Shown here piece by piece: positions 17,923 to 29,338 of a DNA stretch of 64,000 nucleotides (position 1 is its first letter; every line of letters begins with the position of its first letter). The notes beneath the pieces were generated by a model. That model was not told the origin of the DNA. It saw nothing but the letters and a program-made list of their open reading frames with translations, and did no database searches. A program made the position numbers and the translations under genes. Location: assembly GCA_944393405.1 (NCBI GenBank), contig CALYAC010000012.1, forward strand, positions 14,708-78,707, read 5' to 3'. This stretch comes from an uncultured Clostridia bacterium. Its GTDB lineage: Bacteria; Bacillota_A; Clostridia; TANB77; CAG-508.

Positions 17923-20900
17923 GTGGACGAATTAGATATATTTGATAAAATCAAAATAGGTATAGCATCAGATGAAAAAATAAGAGAATGGTCTAAGGGT
18001 GAAGTAAAAAAACCAGAGACTATTAACTATAGAACATTAAAACCAGAAAGAGATGGATTATTCTGTGAAAGAATATTCGGACCTACAAAAGACTGGGAAT
18101 GTCATTGTGGTAAATATAAAAGAGTAAGATATAAAGGAATAGTTTGTGATAGATGTGGTGTTGAAGTTACAAAAGCTAAAGTAAGACGTGAAAGAATGGG
18201 ACATATTGAGCTTGCAGCACCAGTAGCACATATTTGGTATTTTAAAGGAATACCAAGTAGAATAGGACTTATGCTAGATGTATCACCAAGAAGCTTAGAA
18301 AGAGTAATATATTTTGCTTCATATATAGTACTTGATAAAGGTAAAACAACTTTAACAAAAGCTCAAGTTTTATCTGAAAAAGAATATCACGAAGCAGAAG
18401 AAAAATTTGGAAAAGGTTCTTTTAGAGCTGAAATGGGAGCTGAAGCTATAAGAGAATTACTAGCTGAAATCGATTTAGAAAAATTATCAGCAAAATTAAA
18501 GAAAGAATTAGAAAAAGCAAGTGAGCAAAAGAAGGCTAAACTTGTAAAAAGATTAGATACTGTAGAATCATTTAGATTATCAGGAAATAGACCTGAATGG
18601 ATGGTTATGAGTGTTATTCCAGTTATTCCACCAGATTTAAGACCAATGGTTCAATTAGATGGTGGTAGATTTGCTACATCAGATTTAAATGATTTATACA
18701 GAAGAGTTATAAACAGAAATAACAGATTAAAAAGATTATTAGAATTAGGTGCACCAGAAATAATTGTAAGAAATGAAAAAAGAATGTTACAAGAATCTGT
18801 AGATGCCCTAATAGATAATGGAAGACGTGGAAGACCAGTAACAGGTGCTGGAAATAGACCACTTAAATCATTATCAGATTTATTAAAAGGAAAACAAGGT
18901 AGATTTAGACAAAACTTACTTGGAAAACGTGTTGACTATTCTGGACGTTCAGTTATAGTTGTTGGACCTGAACTTAAAATTTATCAATGCGGACTTCCAA
19001 AAGAAATGGCAGTTGAATTATTCAAACCATTTGTAATGAAAGAATTAGTTGGACGTGGAATAGCACATAATATTAAAAATGCAAAAAGAATGGTAGAAAG
19101 ATTACGTCCAGAAGTATGGGATATATTAGAAGATGTTATAAAAGATCATCCTGTAATGTTAAACCGTGCACCTACACTTCATAGACTTGGTATTCAAGCA
19201 TTTGAACCAGTTTTAGTTGAAGGTAGAGCAATAAAACTTCATCCATTAGTTTGTACAGCATTCAATGCTGACTTCGATGGTGACCAAATGGCTATTCACT
19301 TACCATTATCACCAGAAGCACAATCAGAAGCAAGATATTTAATGCTTTCTGTAAATAACTTATTAAAACCACAAGATGGTAAACCAGTTACAGTACCTAC
19401 ACAAGATATGATACTTGGTGCTTATTATCTTACAATGGAAGTTCCAGGAGAACCAGGAGAAGGTGGATACTATTCTTCTCCAGAAGAAGCTATAATGGCT
19501 AACTTTAATCATGACTTAGGAATGCATGCAATGATTAATGTTAGAATCACAAAAGAAATTGATGGAGTTAAAAAGAGTAAATTTGTAAAAACAACAGTTG
19601 GTAGATTAATATACAATGAAGGAATACCACAAGATTTAGGATTTGTTGATAGATCAGATCCAGAAAATGCATTTGAACCAGAATTAAACTTCACAGTAAT
19701 GAAGAAAAATCTTGGAAAAATAATTGCAAAATCTATAAATAAACATGGATTAAGCAAAACAGCTGAACTTTTAGATTATATTAAAGCAACAGGATACAAA
19801 TATTCTACAACTGCTGGTATTACAGTATCTGTGGATGATGTAAAAGTACCACCAGCTAAAAAACAAATATTAGCAGATGCTCAAAGTCAAGTTGATAATG
19901 TAACAAAACAATATAGACGTGGTTTAATAACAGATACAGAAAGATATAATTCTGTAATCAAAATCTGGGAAGAAGCAACAGATAAAGTTACAGATGCGAT
20001 GAAAGATAATTTTGAAAAAATGAACCCAGTATATATGATGTCAGAATCTGGAGCTAGAGGTAACTTAAACCAATTAAGACAAATTGCAGGTATGCGTGGT
20101 CTTATGGCATCTACAACAGGTAAAACAGTTGAAATCCCTATTACATCATCATTCAGAGAGGGACTAGATGCTCTAGAATACTTCATTTCAGCCCATGGTG
20201 CTAGAAAAGGATTAGCAGATACAGCTTTAAGAACAGCTGACTCTGGTTACTTAACTAGAAGACTTGTTGATGTATCACAAGATATAATTGTTAGAGAACA
20301 TGATTGTGGAACAACACATGGAATAGAAGTTTCTGATATTAAAGATGGAAATCAAGTAGTTGAAAAGATGGAAGAAAGATTACTTGGTAGATATCCATTA
20401 GAGGATATATATGATCCACAAACTAAAGAATTAATTGTGGATACAAATACATTAATTACAGAAAATATTGCTGATAGAATAGTAGCAGCAGGAATTAAGA
20501 GCGTTAAAGTTCGTTCTGTTCTTGAATGTAGAACAAAACATGGTGTTTGTGCTAAATGTTATGGAATGGGATTAGCAACTCGTGAAGAAGTAAATATAGG
20601 AGAATCAGTTGGTATTATAGCAGCACAATCAATCGGTGAGCCTGGTACACAGCTTACAATGAGAACTATCCACTCTGGTGGTGTTGCTGGTGTTGCAGAT
20701 ATTACACAAGGTCTTCCTAGAGTTGAGGAGCTATTTGAAGCTCGTAAACCAAAGGGATTAGCTATAATCTCAGAAATAGATGGTAAGGTAAGTATTTCAG
20801 ATGACAAAAATAGAAAAGAAGTTGTTGTTACTGGAAAAGATGATAGTAAGAAATATACAATACCATTTGGTTCAAAACTTCGTGTAAGAGAAGGAGACGA

Positions 20901-21462
20901 AATTAAAGCAGGTGCTCCAATTACAGAGGGATCTATAAATCCAAATGAAATCTTAGCTATCAACGGACCAGATGGAGTTTACTTATATCTAGTACAAGAG
21001 GTACAAAAAGTATATAGAAATCAAGGTGTTGATATTAATGACAAACACGTTGAAGTAATAGCAAGACAAATGCTTAAGAAGGTAAGAGTAGAAGATAATG
21101 GAGATACACCATTATTTGCAGGATCTTTAGTTGACATATATGAGGTAGAAGACGAAAATGAAAAGGCTATAGCAGAAGGAAAGAGACCTGCTACATATAA
21201 GCGTGTTCTACTTGGAATTACTAAAGCATCACTTGCAACAGAAAGCTTCTTATCAGCTGCATCATTCCAAGAAACAACAAGAGTTCTTACAGAAGCTGCA
21301 GTAAAGGGTAAAGTTGATGAATTAATTGGATTAAAAGAAAATGTTATCATAGGTAAACTAATTCCAGCAGGAACAGGTATGGCAGCATATAAAAATATCC
21401 ATATTAATACAGAAAATCAAGAAGATGACGATGATATAGAAGAAGCATCTGAAACAAAATAA
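17923..21462 (+). CDS. rpoC: RNA polymerase subunit beta'
   Basis: 1179 aa, GTG start, RBS aaggggg. N-terminal zinc ribbon [20 protein letters not shown] (about residues 60-80), the catalytic magnesium motif NADFDGDQM (about 448-456), the trigger-loop region with [19 protein letters not shown] (about 708), and a second zinc site formed by cysteines around [11 protein letters not shown]. Length is typical for Bacillota. The C-terminus ends in a short acidic tail. A strong terminator follows. Confidence 0.99.
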   Translation: MDELDIFDKIKIGIASDEKIREWSKGEVKKPETINYRTLKPERDGLFCERIFGPTKDWECHCGKYKRVRYKGIVCDRCGVEVTKAKVRRERMGHIELAAPVAHIWYFKGIPSRIGLMLDVSPRSLERVIYFASYIVLDKGKTTLTKAQVLSEKEYHEAEEKFGKGSFRAEMGAEAIRELLAEIDLEKLSAKLKKELEKASEQKKAKLVKRLDTVESFRLSGNRPEWMVMSVIPVIPPDLRPMVQLDGGRFATSDLNDLYRRVINRNNRLKRLLELGAPEIIVRNEKRMLQESVDALIDNGRRGRPVTGAGNRPLKSLSDLLKGKQGRFRQNLLGKRVDYSGRSVIVVGPELKIYQCGLPKEMAVELFKPFVMKELVGRGIAHNIKNAKRMVERLRPEVWDILEDVIKDHPVMLNRAPTLHRLGIQAFEPVLVEGRAIKLHPLVCTAFNADFDGDQMAIHLPLSPEAQSEARYLMLSVNNLLKPQDGKPVTVPTQDMILGAYYLTMEVPGEPGEGGYYSSPEEAIMANFNHDLGMHAMINVRITKEIDGVKKSKFVKTTVGRLIYNEGIPQDLGFVDRSDPENAFEPELNFTVMKKNLGKIIAKSINKHGLSKTAELLDYIKATGYKYSTTAGITVSVDDVKVPPAKKQILADAQSQVDNVTKQYRRGLITDTERYNSVIKIWEEATDKVTDAMKDNFEKMNPVYMMSESGARGNLNQLRQIAGMRGLMASTTGKTVEIPITSSFREGLDALEYFISAHGARKGLADTALRTADSGYLTRRLVDVSQDIIVREHDCGTTHGIEVSDIKDGNQVVEKMEERLLGRYPLEDIYDPQTKELIVDTNTLITENIADRIVAAGIKSVKVRSVLECRTKHGVCAKCYGMGLATREEVNIGESVGIIAAQSIGEPGTQLTMRTIHSGGVAGVADITQGLPRVEELFEARKPKGLAIISEIDGKVSISDDKNRKEVVVTGKDDSKKYTIPFGSKLRVREGDEIKAGAPITEGSINPNEILAINGPDGVYLYLVQEVQKVYRNQGVDINDKHVEVIARQMLKKVRVEDNGDTPLFAGSLVDIYEVEDENEKAIAEGKRPATYKRVLLGITKASLATESFLSAASFQETTRVLTEAAVKGKVDELIGLKENVIIGKLIPAGTGMAAYKNIHINTENQEDDDDIEEASETK

Positions 21463-21475
21463 AAATAATTAAATA

Positions 21476-21512
21476 AAACAGACATGGATTTTTATCTAAT
21501 GTCTGTTTTTTA
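21476..21512 (+). terminator. Terminator of rpoBC
   Basis: AAACAGACAT / ATGTCTGTTT, 10-bp stem, 13-base loop, followed by a T-run. Confidence 0.88.
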
Positions 21513-21557
21513 TCGTATAAATTACTAAAAAGAGTAATGCTTTAAAATTATGTTACC

Positions 21558-21586
21558 TTGACAAAACATAGTAAAGAGAGTAAAAT
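21558..21586 (+). promoter_or_regulatory. gdpP-rplI-dnaB promoter
   Basis: TTGACA (21558-21563), 17-bp spacer, TAAAAT (21581-21586), 26 bases before the gdpP start. The TTG of the -35 box is in frame with gdpP but cannot be its start. Confidence 0.75.
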
Positions 21587-21611
21587 ATATACTGTTAAAA
21601 TGGAGGTTTTT

Positions 21612-23597
21612 ATGAACCATAATAAAAAAGTATTACAAAAAATAGTATCAAAAACAAAAATATATTTAGCAATAATTGCTATTCTTTTAGTAGTAATATG
21701 TATATATAATCATGTACTAATTATACCATCAATAATTATATATATATTGCTTATTGGTTATGCCTATTGGACAAATAATAAAAGACAAGAAGAATTAAGT
21801 GAACATATAAAGAATCTAACATTTAGTTTAGACAAAGTAGCAAAAATAGCTTTAGTTAATTCTCCTTTTCCACTAGTAATAGCAGAAACAAATGGAAATT
21901 TAATATTTAGAAATACTAAGTTTAATCAAGAATTTGCAAATATTGATATAAATAATTATCTAACTAAAATATTAAATGATGTAAAATTAGAAATAAAAAA
22001 TAATGATAGAAAAGAAAAAATAAATGATGAAATAAAAATTGGAAAGAAAACATATAAGCTTTATGGAGATTATATGCCTTTAAAAGACGAATACATTATC
22101 ATAATCTATTTTATAGATGATACTAAATTAGTTGAACTTGAGACGCTATTTGATAATAAAGATATTTATATAGGTCAAATAATGATAGATAATTATGAAG
22201 AAATAATTCAGAGAATACCAGACAATGAAAAAACGCAATTAATTGCAGAAATAGAAAAAGCTTTATATAATTGGGCATCTGAATTTAAAGGTGTAATTCT
22301 TAAATCTGAAAGAGATACTTTTGTATGTATGTTTGAAAAACAATATATGAAAGAAATAAAAGAAAGAAAATTTGATATTTTAGATAATATAAAAGACATA
22401 CAACCATCTGATAGAATGCAATTTACATTAAGTATCGCTATTTCTAATGAAGGTACTAGTAATTTAGAAAAATATAAATCATCACAAGCGGCACTTGATA
22501 TAGTTTTAGGTCGTGGTGGAGATCAAGCTGTTATTCATGAAAATGATAAGTATACATTTTTTGGAGGTAGAACTCAAGAACTAGAAAAGAGAACTAAAGT
22601 AAAAGCAAGAATTATATCACATGCATTAGAAGAAATGATAAGAGATTCTAGTAAAGTTCTAATAATGGGACATACGAATTCAGATATGGACTGTATTGGT
22701 GCAAGCATGGGAGTATATAGATTAGCTAAGGCTTTAGATAAAGATGCTTTTATTGTGTTAGATCCAAAAGGAGATAATTTAACAACATTCTTATCTGAAA
22801 TAAAGAAAGATCAAAATTATGCAAATTTAATTCTAGAACCATCAAATGCTTTAAATGAAATAGACGATGATACTTTATTAATTGTGGTAGATACAAACAA
22901 GAAAAATTATGTAGAATCACAAGAAGTATTAGCAAAATGCAAAAAAATAGTGGTTATAGATCATCATAGGAGAAGTCCAGATTATATCGAGAATGCAACA
23001 CTTACATTCCATGAAGTATATGCATCATCAGCATCAGAGCTTGTAACAGAACTTGTAGAATATGCACAAGAAGAAATTACTTTAACAAATTTAGAAGCAG
23101 AAGCTTTATATGCAGGAATTACAATGGATACTAAATCATTTACATTTAAAACTGGTGTTAGAACTTTTGAAGCAGCTGCATATTTACGTAAGTGTGGTGT
23201 TGATATAATTAAAGTAAAAAAATGGTTCCAAAGTGATTTAGAAACATACAACAAGATATCAAATATAATTGCAAATGCAGAACTAGTATATGATAGTATT
23301 GCAATTTCTAAATATGAAGAAGAAGATCCCGATGCAAATATCGTATGTGCAAAAGCAGCAGATGAATTACTTACAATTAGCAACATTACAGCTTCATTCG
23401 TACTTGGAAAAATGGGAGATAAAATTTGTATAAGTGGTCGTTCAATAGGAGATATAAATGTTCAAGTAATATTAGAAAAGCTTGGAGGCGGAGGACATAT
23501 AACTCTAGCAGGTGCACAAATTGAAGGATTAGATATACAAGAAGCTAAAGAAGAATTAGTTAATAGAATTAATGAATATTTTAGTGAACAAATATAA
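21612..23597 (+). CDS. gdpP: Cyclic-di-AMP phosphodiesterase GdpP
   Basis: 661 aa from the ATG at 21612 (RBS tggagg). Two transmembrane helices in the first 60 residues, a PAS-like domain (about 60-150), a degenerate GGDEF domain (about 150-300), then DHH (GHTNSDMDCIGASMGVYRLA; VVIDHHRRSPD) and DHHA1 (LGGGGHITLAGAQIEG) domains. This is the GdpP/YybT layout and length. The enzyme hydrolyses c-di-AMP to pApA at the membrane. rplI and dnaB follow, as in B. subtilis. Confidence 0.95.
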   Translation: MNHNKKVLQKIVSKTKIYLAIIAILLVVICIYNHVLIIPSIIIYILLIGYAYWTNNKRQEELSEHIKNLTFSLDKVAKIALVNSPFPLVIAETNGNLIFRNTKFNQEFANIDINNYLTKILNDVKLEIKNNDRKEKINDEIKIGKKTYKLYGDYMPLKDEYIIIIYFIDDTKLVELETLFDNKDIYIGQIMIDNYEEIIQRIPDNEKTQLIAEIEKALYNWASEFKGVILKSERDTFVCMFEKQYMKEIKERKFDILDNIKDIQPSDRMQFTLSIAISNEGTSNLEKYKSSQAALDIVLGRGGDQAVIHENDKYTFFGGRTQELEKRTKVKARIISHALEEMIRDSSKVLIMGHTNSDMDCIGASMGVYRLAKALDKDAFIVLDPKGDNLTTFLSEIKKDQNYANLILEPSNALNEIDDDTLLIVVDTNKKNYVESQEVLAKCKKIVVIDHHRRSPDYIENATLTFHEVYASSASELVTELVEYAQEEITLTNLEAEALYAGITMDTKSFTFKTGVRTFEAAAYLRKCGVDIIKVKKWFQSDLETYNKISNIIANAELVYDSIAISKYEEEDPDANIVCAKAADELLTISNITASFVLGKMGDKICISGRSIGDINVQVILEKLGGGGHITLAGAQIEGLDIQEAKEELVNRINEYFSEQI

Positions 23598-23624
23598 ATA
23601 TAGAACAAAAAAGGAGGAAATCCG

Positions 23625-24071
23625 ATGAAAGTTATTTTATTAGACAATATAAAAGGAGTAGGTAAAAAAGACGAAATAATTAATGCTAGTGATGGTTATG
23701 CACGTAATTATCTACTTCCAAAGAAACTTGCTGTAGAAGCTAATAGTGAAAATTTAAGCAAATTAAATAATAAAAAAGAGGCAGCAAATTATAGAAAAGA
23801 TGTAGAAAAACAAAATGCAGAAGAACTAGCAAAAAAATTAAAAGGAATAATGCTTAAAATAAAAGTTAAAGCAGGAGAAAATGGAAAAATATTCGGGGGA
23901 GTAACAAGTAAGGAAATATCTGATAATTTAAAAAGCCAATATAATTTTATAGTTGATAAAAAGAAAATAGATTTAAAAGAAACTATAAAGACATTAGGAG
24001 AGTTTAATATAGATATTAAATTATTTGAAGGTGTTATTGCTAAGCTAAAGGTAGAAGTAATAAGCGAGTAA
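23625..24071 (+). CDS. rplI: Ribosomal protein L9
   Basis: 148 aa, RBS aaaggagg. N-terminal rRNA-binding domain with IKGVGKKDEI and GYARNYLLPKKLA, a long connecting helix, and the C-terminal domain with GKIFGGVTSKEIS. Normal length. Second gene of the gdpP-rplI-dnaB operon. Confidence 0.97.
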   Translation: MKVILLDNIKGVGKKDEIINASDGYARNYLLPKKLAVEANSENLSKLNNKKEAANYRKDVEKQNAEELAKKLKGIMLKIKVKAGENGKIFGGVTSKEISDNLKSQYNFIVDKKKIDLKETIKTLGEFNIDIKLFEGVIAKLKVEVISE

Positions 24072-24097
24072 AATTTTGTTAAAGGAAGGCTGTAATA

Positions 24098-25429
24098 ATG
24101 GAATTAGGAAAAATACCACCAAATGATACAGAAGCAGAACAAGCTGTAATAGGAAGTATGCTTACAGACAAAGATGCTGTTTCAGCAGCTATAGAAGTTT
24201 TAAAAGAAGAAGATTTTTATAGAGAAGATAATAAAATTATATATACAGCAATTTTGAATTTATATAACAGAAGTGAGCCAATAGATATAATTACATTAAA
24301 ATCAGAATTATCATCTATGGGAAAACTTGATGCTGTTGGAGGATTAGAATATATTGCAGAACTTCCTGATAAAGTTCCAACTACATCAAATGTGGAACAA
24401 TATATAAAAATAGTTGAGGAAAAATCAATATTAAGAAATTTAATTAAAACAGCAAATGATATTATAACTTTAGGTTATGATCCTACACAAGAAGTAGAGG
24501 CAATAATAGATAATTCTGAGAAGAAAATTTTTGAGGTTATGCAAAAAAAGAATCAAAAAGGATATAGCTCAATAAAAGATGTTTTAGTAGATACTTTTAC
24601 AGAATTAGAACAATTATATAATAGAAAGCAACATATAACAGGTGTACCAACAGGATTTGCAGATTTAGATTTTAAAACAGCAGGACTTCATAAATCAGAT
24701 TTAGTGTTGGTGGCTGCAAGACCTGCTATGGGAAAGTCAGCATTTGCTTTAAATATAGCAACAAATGCAGCAGTAAGGGCAAATGTGCCAGTTGCAATTT
24801 TTAGCTTGGAAATGTCAAAAGAACAGATGGTAAATAGAATTTTATGTTCTGAAGCTATGGTTGATAGTAATAAGGTAAGAACTGGAACATTAGAAGATGA
24901 TGATTGGGCGAAACTTGCAGAAGCATCAGGAATACTTTCAGAATCACAAATATATATTGATGATACACCTGGTATATCGATAATGGAAATTAGAGCAAAG
25001 TGTAGAAAAATGAAACTTGAAAAAAATATAGGCTTAGTTGTAATTGACTATTTACAATTAGTACAGGGAAGTGGAAAAAGAGGTTCAAGTCGTGAACAAG
25101 AAATTGCAGAAATAAGTAGATCTTTAAAAATCTTAGCAAAAGAGATAGAAGTTCCTGTAATCGCGTTATCGCAATTATCAAGAGCCCCAGAACAAAGACC
25201 TGATCATAGACCGATGCTTTCAGACCTTCGTGAATCTGGTTCAATAGAGCAAGATGCTGATATTGTAATGTTTCTTTATAGGGATGATTACTATAATGAG
25301 GATAGTGAAAAGAAAAATATTGCAGAAGTAATTTTAGCAAAGCATAGAGCTGGTTCTACAGGAACAGTAGAATTATTATGGCTTGGTAATTATACAAAAT
25401 TTGCAAACATTGATAAATATAGAGAATAA
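24098..25429 (+). CDS. dnaB: Replicative DNA helicase
   Basis: 443 aa. N-terminal DnaB domain (PPNDTEAEQAVIGSML), then a RecA-like core with Walker A ARPAMGKSAF (about residues 206-215), Walker B LVVIDYLQLVQGSG (about 312) and the DLRESGSIEQDADIV block. Called dnaC in B. subtilis. It unwinds DNA ahead of the replisome as a hexamer. The stop is followed by 90 bases holding a G+C-rich terminator. Confidence 0.97.
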   Translation: MELGKIPPNDTEAEQAVIGSMLTDKDAVSAAIEVLKEEDFYREDNKIIYTAILNLYNRSEPIDIITLKSELSSMGKLDAVGGLEYIAELPDKVPTTSNVEQYIKIVEEKSILRNLIKTANDIITLGYDPTQEVEAIIDNSEKKIFEVMQKKNQKGYSSIKDVLVDTFTELEQLYNRKQHITGVPTGFADLDFKTAGLHKSDLVLVAARPAMGKSAFALNIATNAAVRANVPVAIFSLEMSKEQMVNRILCSEAMVDSNKVRTGTLEDDDWAKLAEASGILSESQIYIDDTPGISIMEIRAKCRKMKLEKNIGLVVIDYLQLVQGSGKRGSSREQEIAEISRSLKILAKEIEVPVIALSQLSRAPEQRPDHRPMLSDLRESGSIEQDADIVMFLYRDDYYNEDSEKKNIAEVILAKHRAGSTGTVELLWLGNYTKFANIDKYRE

Positions 25430-25473
25430 TATAAAGTATTAAAAAAGTAATAAAAATTAATAAATAAAACATG

Positions 25474-25506
25474 AGAAACCCCAAAGGCACGGCCTTCGGG
25501 GTTTCT
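25474..25506. terminator. GC-rich bidirectional terminator
   Basis: AGAAACCCC and GGGGTTTCT arms plus an inner AAGGC/GCCTT pair with one mismatch. It lies between dnaB and the convergent amidase gene. Its G+C content matches the amidase, not dnaB. Confidence 0.75.
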
Positions 25507-25519
25507 ATGGAACTATTGG

Positions 25520-26074
25520 TTATTCTACGCCCTCGTCTACATCAGTGAAGAAGTCGCCAGCTGCATAATGTGTAAGGACAGTCTCGATAAACCGATCCCA
25601 ATCCCAACCATACAGTCCGGCGAGCAGTCTTGCAGGGCACTCTTTGCTGCTCCAGTACTTGTGGGGAACAACATGCTCAATTGGAATGTCGTACATCCAC
25701 ATAAGGGTTGCGGTAAGTTTTGCCTGATTATCAATTGCTTTATCAAAGTCGATATTGACATTGACTAAGCGCTCGATAGCAATACTGCTGTTTCCTTCTG
25801 TACTGCCACTGTGTGCGGTGCGAACCCAGGTAGGAAGAAATTGCCAAACCTGATCATCACCACAAAGAAAGTGGTAGCCGTATCTTGGGTCCCCTTTTGG
25901 GTGTTCCAAGAGGTCGATGTAGTGATTAGCGTCCTTCTCGGGCTCTTTTTTTTCCAAGCCCAAGGAGGTCTCATGCACAGTGATATACTGTGGAATGTTT
26001 TTTCCATCCTCCCGAGGTACTACCAAGGGAAGACGGCACTCATTCCGCTTTAAGATGTGCTTCGTAATTTTCAT
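25520..26074 (-). CDS. Amidase_2-type N-acetylmuramoyl-L-alanine amidase, high-GC import
   Basis: 184 aa, RBS ggagg 8 bases before the ATG on the minus strand. TVHETS, YGYHFLCGDDQVWQFLP, AHSG, SIAIE and HKYWSSKECPARL follow the order of Amidase_2/T7-lysozyme-like enzymes; the zinc ligands would be the His of VHE, the His of PHKYW and the Cys of KECP. No signal peptide, as in phage endolysins. A 60-base sample (25561-25620) is 48% G+C by hand count against 25% in tilS next door, and codon choice (GCC, CTC, CGG) is foreign. It sits alone between dnaB and tilS behind a consensus promoter. A captured phage lysis gene is the simplest reading. Confidence 0.85.
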   Translation of the reverse strand: MKITKHILKRNECRLPLVVPREDGKNIPQYITVHETSLGLEKKEPEKDANHYIDLLEHPKGDPRYGYHFLCGDDQVWQFLPTWVRTAHSGSTEGNSSIAIERLVNVNIDFDKAIDNQAKLTATLMWMYDIPIEHVVPHKYWSSKECPARLLAGLYGWDWDRFIETVLTHYAAGDFFTDVDEGVE

Positions 26075-26118
26075 AACCTATTCCTCCATTTAATTTATTA
26101 AGCACAAGGCTTAGTTAA

Positions 26119-26147
26119 ATTATACAAAAATAAACATATTATGTCAA
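26119..26147 (-). promoter_or_regulatory. Perfect consensus promoter of the amidase gene
   Basis: On the minus strand: TTGACA (26147-26142), 17-bp spacer, TATAAT (26124-26119). Exact sigma-A consensus, in AT-rich host-like DNA outside the G+C-rich coding sequence. Confidence 0.85.
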
Positions 26148-26151
26148 ACTA

Positions 26152-26180
26152 TTGAAAAACTGAATAGTTTATGATAATAT
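26152..26180 (+). promoter_or_regulatory. tilS promoter
   Basis: TTGAAA (26152-26157), 17-bp spacer, TAATAT (26175-26180); back-to-back with the amidase promoter. Confidence 0.65.
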
Positions 26181-26205
26181 AGTCAAATAGCTAAGAGGTG
26201 AAAAA

Positions 26206-27204
26206 ATGTTAGAAGAAAAAGTATTAAATACAATTAATAAATATAATATGATTAATAATGGAGATAAAGTTGTAATAGGAGTATCAGGAGGACCTGATTC
26301 AATGACTCTTTTAAATATACTTAATAATTTAAAAGAAAAATTGAATATAGAAATATATGTTGCACATATTAATCATATGATAAGAAAAGAAGCGGATGAG
26401 GAAACTAAATTTGTACAAGAATTTTGCAATAAAATTGGAGTTAAGTTTTACTTAAAGAAAATAGATGTTGAATCTGAGGCTAAAAAATTAAAAATAGGCA
26501 CGGAAGAAGCTGGTAGAAATATTAGATATGAATTTTTTAATGAGGTATTAGATAAAGTAAAAGGTAATAAAATTGCTACTGCACATAACAGTAATGATAA
26601 TGCAGAAACAGTCCTTATGAATATTATCAGAGGAACATCCGTATCTGGACTTAAAGGAATAGAGAAAGTAAGAGAAAATAAATACATAAGGCCAATAATA
26701 GAATGTAACAGAAGTGAAATTGAAGAATATTGTAAAGAACAGAGATTAGATCCAAAATACGATAAAACAAATCTTGAAAATATTTATACCAGAAATAAGA
26801 TAAGAAATTTATTAATACCATTTATAGAAAAAGAATTTAATCCAAACATAATAGAAGGAATTAATAGATTATCAAACATTGCATATGAAGAAGAAGAATA
26901 TATTAACAAAATTGTGAAAAAAGAATTTAAAAGATTATTAATTTGTGTAAATAAAGATGAAAAAGAATGTAAAAATGAAATTATATTAAATATGAAAGAA
27001 TTTAATTTATTAGACAATGTAATAAAATCAAAATTAGTATTATATACTATATCAAAGGTAGCCGGAAGTGCTACGGGAATAGAAAAAGTACATGTTGATG
27101 ATATTATTAAACTATGTAAAAACAATATTGGAAATAAATTTTTAATACCTAAAAAGGGAATTAAAGTATATGTGAAGAAAGGAAAAATTTTTTTTATCGC
27201 CTAA
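26206..27204 (+). CDS. tilS: tRNA(Ile)-lysidine synthase
   Basis: 332 aa, RBS gaggtg. PP-loop ATP-binding motif SGGPDSMTLL at about residues 27-36, then HINHMIRKEADEE, GRNIRYEFF, TAHNSNDNAETVLMNIIRG and the KYDKTNLENIYTRNKIR block, all diagnostic of TilS, which converts C34 of tRNA-Ile(CAU) to lysidine. Somewhat short at the C-terminus compared with the 440-460 aa enzymes but like other compact TilS. ftsH follows; hpt, often between them, is missing. Confidence 0.93.
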   Translation: MLEEKVLNTINKYNMINNGDKVVIGVSGGPDSMTLLNILNNLKEKLNIEIYVAHINHMIRKEADEETKFVQEFCNKIGVKFYLKKIDVESEAKKLKIGTEEAGRNIRYEFFNEVLDKVKGNKIATAHNSNDNAETVLMNIIRGTSVSGLKGIEKVRENKYIRPIIECNRSEIEEYCKEQRLDPKYDKTNLENIYTRNKIRNLLIPFIEKEFNPNIIEGINRLSNIAYEEEEYINKIVKKEFKRLLICVNKDEKECKNEIILNMKEFNLLDNVIKSKLVLYTISKVAGSATGIEKVHVDDIIKLCKNNIGNKFLIPKKGIKVYVKKGKIFFIA

Positions 27205-27372
27205 GTTAACGTTCCGTAATAGTGTTGATTTCAAAGAAAAAAACTTTTGAGAAAAGCCTTGAATTACGAAAAGTTATATGGTATATTTCAAAAGTGAAGT
27301 TTAAATTATGAGCTAAATTTAAATTATATTTTAATTGAAAATTAATAAAATTAAAGAGGAGGAAAAATAATT

Positions 27373-29178
27373 TTGAAAAGTGGAATAAAAACATTAGCAA
27401 TGTGGTTAATAGTAGGAATTATTTTTATTGTATTATTAACAGCAGTGCTAGACAATAGTAATAACGAATTATCATATTCAGAATTGATTTCTAATATAGC
27501 AGAAGGAAAAGTAACTGAGGTTGAAATATCATCAGATGGAACAAGTGCTGAAGTCACACTAAAAAATGAAAACTTTCCAAAACAAGTAAATATTCCAAGT
27601 ATAGATAATTTAATGGAAAATTTACAAGATAATATGAAAGCTAATAATATAAAAGTTACAAGTGCTTCTGAATCTTTGTTTATGTTTATATTAAGTTTAA
27701 TTACTCCATTTGGAATATTAATAATATTCTTAATTTTCTGGTTTATGTTTATGACAGGTAGCCAAGGAAATAGTGGAAATAAAACTATGTCTTTTGGAAA
27801 GAGTAGAGCAAGAATGCTTAGCCCAACTGATAAAAATAAAGTCACATTTGATGATGTGGCTGGTGTAGACGAGGAAAAAGAAGAGCTAGAGGAAATAGTA
27901 GAATTTTTAAAGAACCCAAAGAAATTTACAGATATGGGAGCAAGAATTCCAAAAGGTGTTTTACTTGTTGGTCAACCAGGAACAGGAAAAACTCTTCTTG
28001 CAAAAGCTGTTGCAGGAGAAGCAGGAGTTCCATTCTTTATAATAAGTGGATCTGATTTCGTAGAAATGTTTGTTGGTGTTGGTGCATCTAGAGTAAGAGA
28101 TTTATTTGATGAAGCAAAGAAAAAAGCTCCATGTATCATATTTATAGATGAGATTGATGCTGTTGGACGTCAAAGAGGAGCAGGTCTTGGTGGAGGTCAT
28201 GATGAAAGAGAACAAACTCTTAACCAATTATTAGTTGAGATGGATGGTTTCTCAGCAAATGAAGGTGTTATAGTTTTAGCTGCAACAAATAGACCAGATG
28301 TACTTGATAAAGCTTTATTAAGACCAGGTAGATTTGATAGACAAATAGTTGTATCAAGCCCAGATGTAAAAGCAAGAGAACAAATATTAGAAGTTCATAG
28401 TAGAAAGAAAAAATTATCAATAGATGTAGATTTAAAAACAATTGCAAAAAATACTTCAGGATTTTCAGGAGCAGATCTAGAAAATGTATTAAATGAAGCT
28501 GCACTTTTAGCAGCTAGAAGAAATTTAAGAGAAATAGGTATGCAAGAAATTGAAGATGCAATGGTTAAAGTAACAATGGGACCAGAGAAGAGAACAAGAG
28601 TAAGAAGTGATAAGGAACAAAAACTTGTTGCTTACCATGAAGCAGGTCATGCTGTTGTAAGTAGATTTTTACCAACACAAGACCCTGTACACCAAATATC
28701 TATTGTTCCAAGAGGAATGGCTGGTGGATATACAATGTATAGACCAACAGAAGATAAATCATTTATGTCTAGAACAGAAATGATAGAAAATATTGTATCA
28801 TTACTTGGTGGTAGAGTTGCAGAAAAATTAATTTTAGATGATATTTCAACTGGTGCAAGCAATGATATAGAAAGAGCAACAAAAATTGCAAGAGCAATGG
28901 TTACAAAATATGGTATGAGCGAGAGAGTAGGAACAATAACTCTTGGTCAAAATCAAGAAGAAGTATTCTTAGGAAGAGATTTTGCACAAGCTAAAGAATA
29001 TTCTGAAGAGACTGCAGGAATCATAGATGAAGAAGTAAAGAATATTATAGATGCTGCTTATAAAAAAGCAGAATCAATCTTAAGAGAACATATAGATAAG
29101 CTTCATAGTGTTGCAGGAGTTTTACTTGAAAAAGAAAAAATTGATGGTGATGAATTTGATGCAATATTTAATAGCTAA
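27373..29178 (+). CDS. ftsH: ATP-dependent zinc metalloprotease FtsH
   Basis: 601 aa, TTG start with RBS gaggagg. Two transmembrane helices (about residues 7-25 and 100-122) flank a short extracellular domain. AAA+ domain with Walker [10 protein letters not shown] (about 199-207), Walker [12 protein letters not shown] and the [12 protein letters not shown]. Protease domain with HEAGH at about residue 422. Degrades membrane and regulatory proteins. A terminator follows. Confidence 0.98.
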   Translation: MKSGIKTLAMWLIVGIIFIVLLTAVLDNSNNELSYSELISNIAEGKVTEVEISSDGTSAEVTLKNENFPKQVNIPSIDNLMENLQDNMKANNIKVTSASESLFMFILSLITPFGILIIFLIFWFMFMTGSQGNSGNKTMSFGKSRARMLSPTDKNKVTFDDVAGVDEEKEELEEIVEFLKNPKKFTDMGARIPKGVLLVGQPGTGKTLLAKAVAGEAGVPFFIISGSDFVEMFVGVGASRVRDLFDEAKKKAPCIIFIDEIDAVGRQRGAGLGGGHDEREQTLNQLLVEMDGFSANEGVIVLAATNRPDVLDKALLRPGRFDRQIVVSSPDVKAREQILEVHSRKKKLSIDVDLKTIAKNTSGFSGADLENVLNEAALLAARRNLREIGMQEIEDAMVKVTMGPEKRTRVRSDKEQKLVAYHEAGHAVVSRFLPTQDPVHQISIVPRGMAGGYTMYRPTEDKSFMSRTEMIENIVSLLGGRVAEKLILDDISTGASNDIERATKIARAMVTKYGMSERVGTITLGQNQEEVFLGRDFAQAKEYSEETAGIIDEEVKNIIDAAYKKAESILREHIDKLHSVAGVLLEKEKIDGDEFDAIFNS

Positions 29179-29200
29179 ATTATAAAAATAAATATCTTAA

Positions 29201-29241
29201 AAATTCTCAGAAAGAAATGTGAACTTTCTGAGAATTTTTTT
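29201..29241 (+). terminator. Terminator of ftsH
   Basis: 14-bp stem AAATTCTCAGAAAG / CTTTCTGAGAATTT, 9-base loop, T-run. Confidence 0.88.
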
Positions 29242-29338
29242 AGGCAAGTATTGATTTTTTTTAGTCTCTAATATACAATATTAGACATAAAATAGGATAA
29301 TTATGTAAAAAACAATCTAAAGAAGAGTAGGTGTAAAA

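Noticed and set aside
21558..21611. A TTG start for gdpP at 21558.
   Set aside because: The TTG is part of a TTGACA -35 box and the ATG at 21612 has a good RBS and matches the family length.
25537..26053. Several open frames of 66-80 codons on both strands inside the amidase gene.
   Set aside because: High G+C lowers stop frequency and gives shadows; only the 25520-26074 minus frame has conserved motifs and an RBS.
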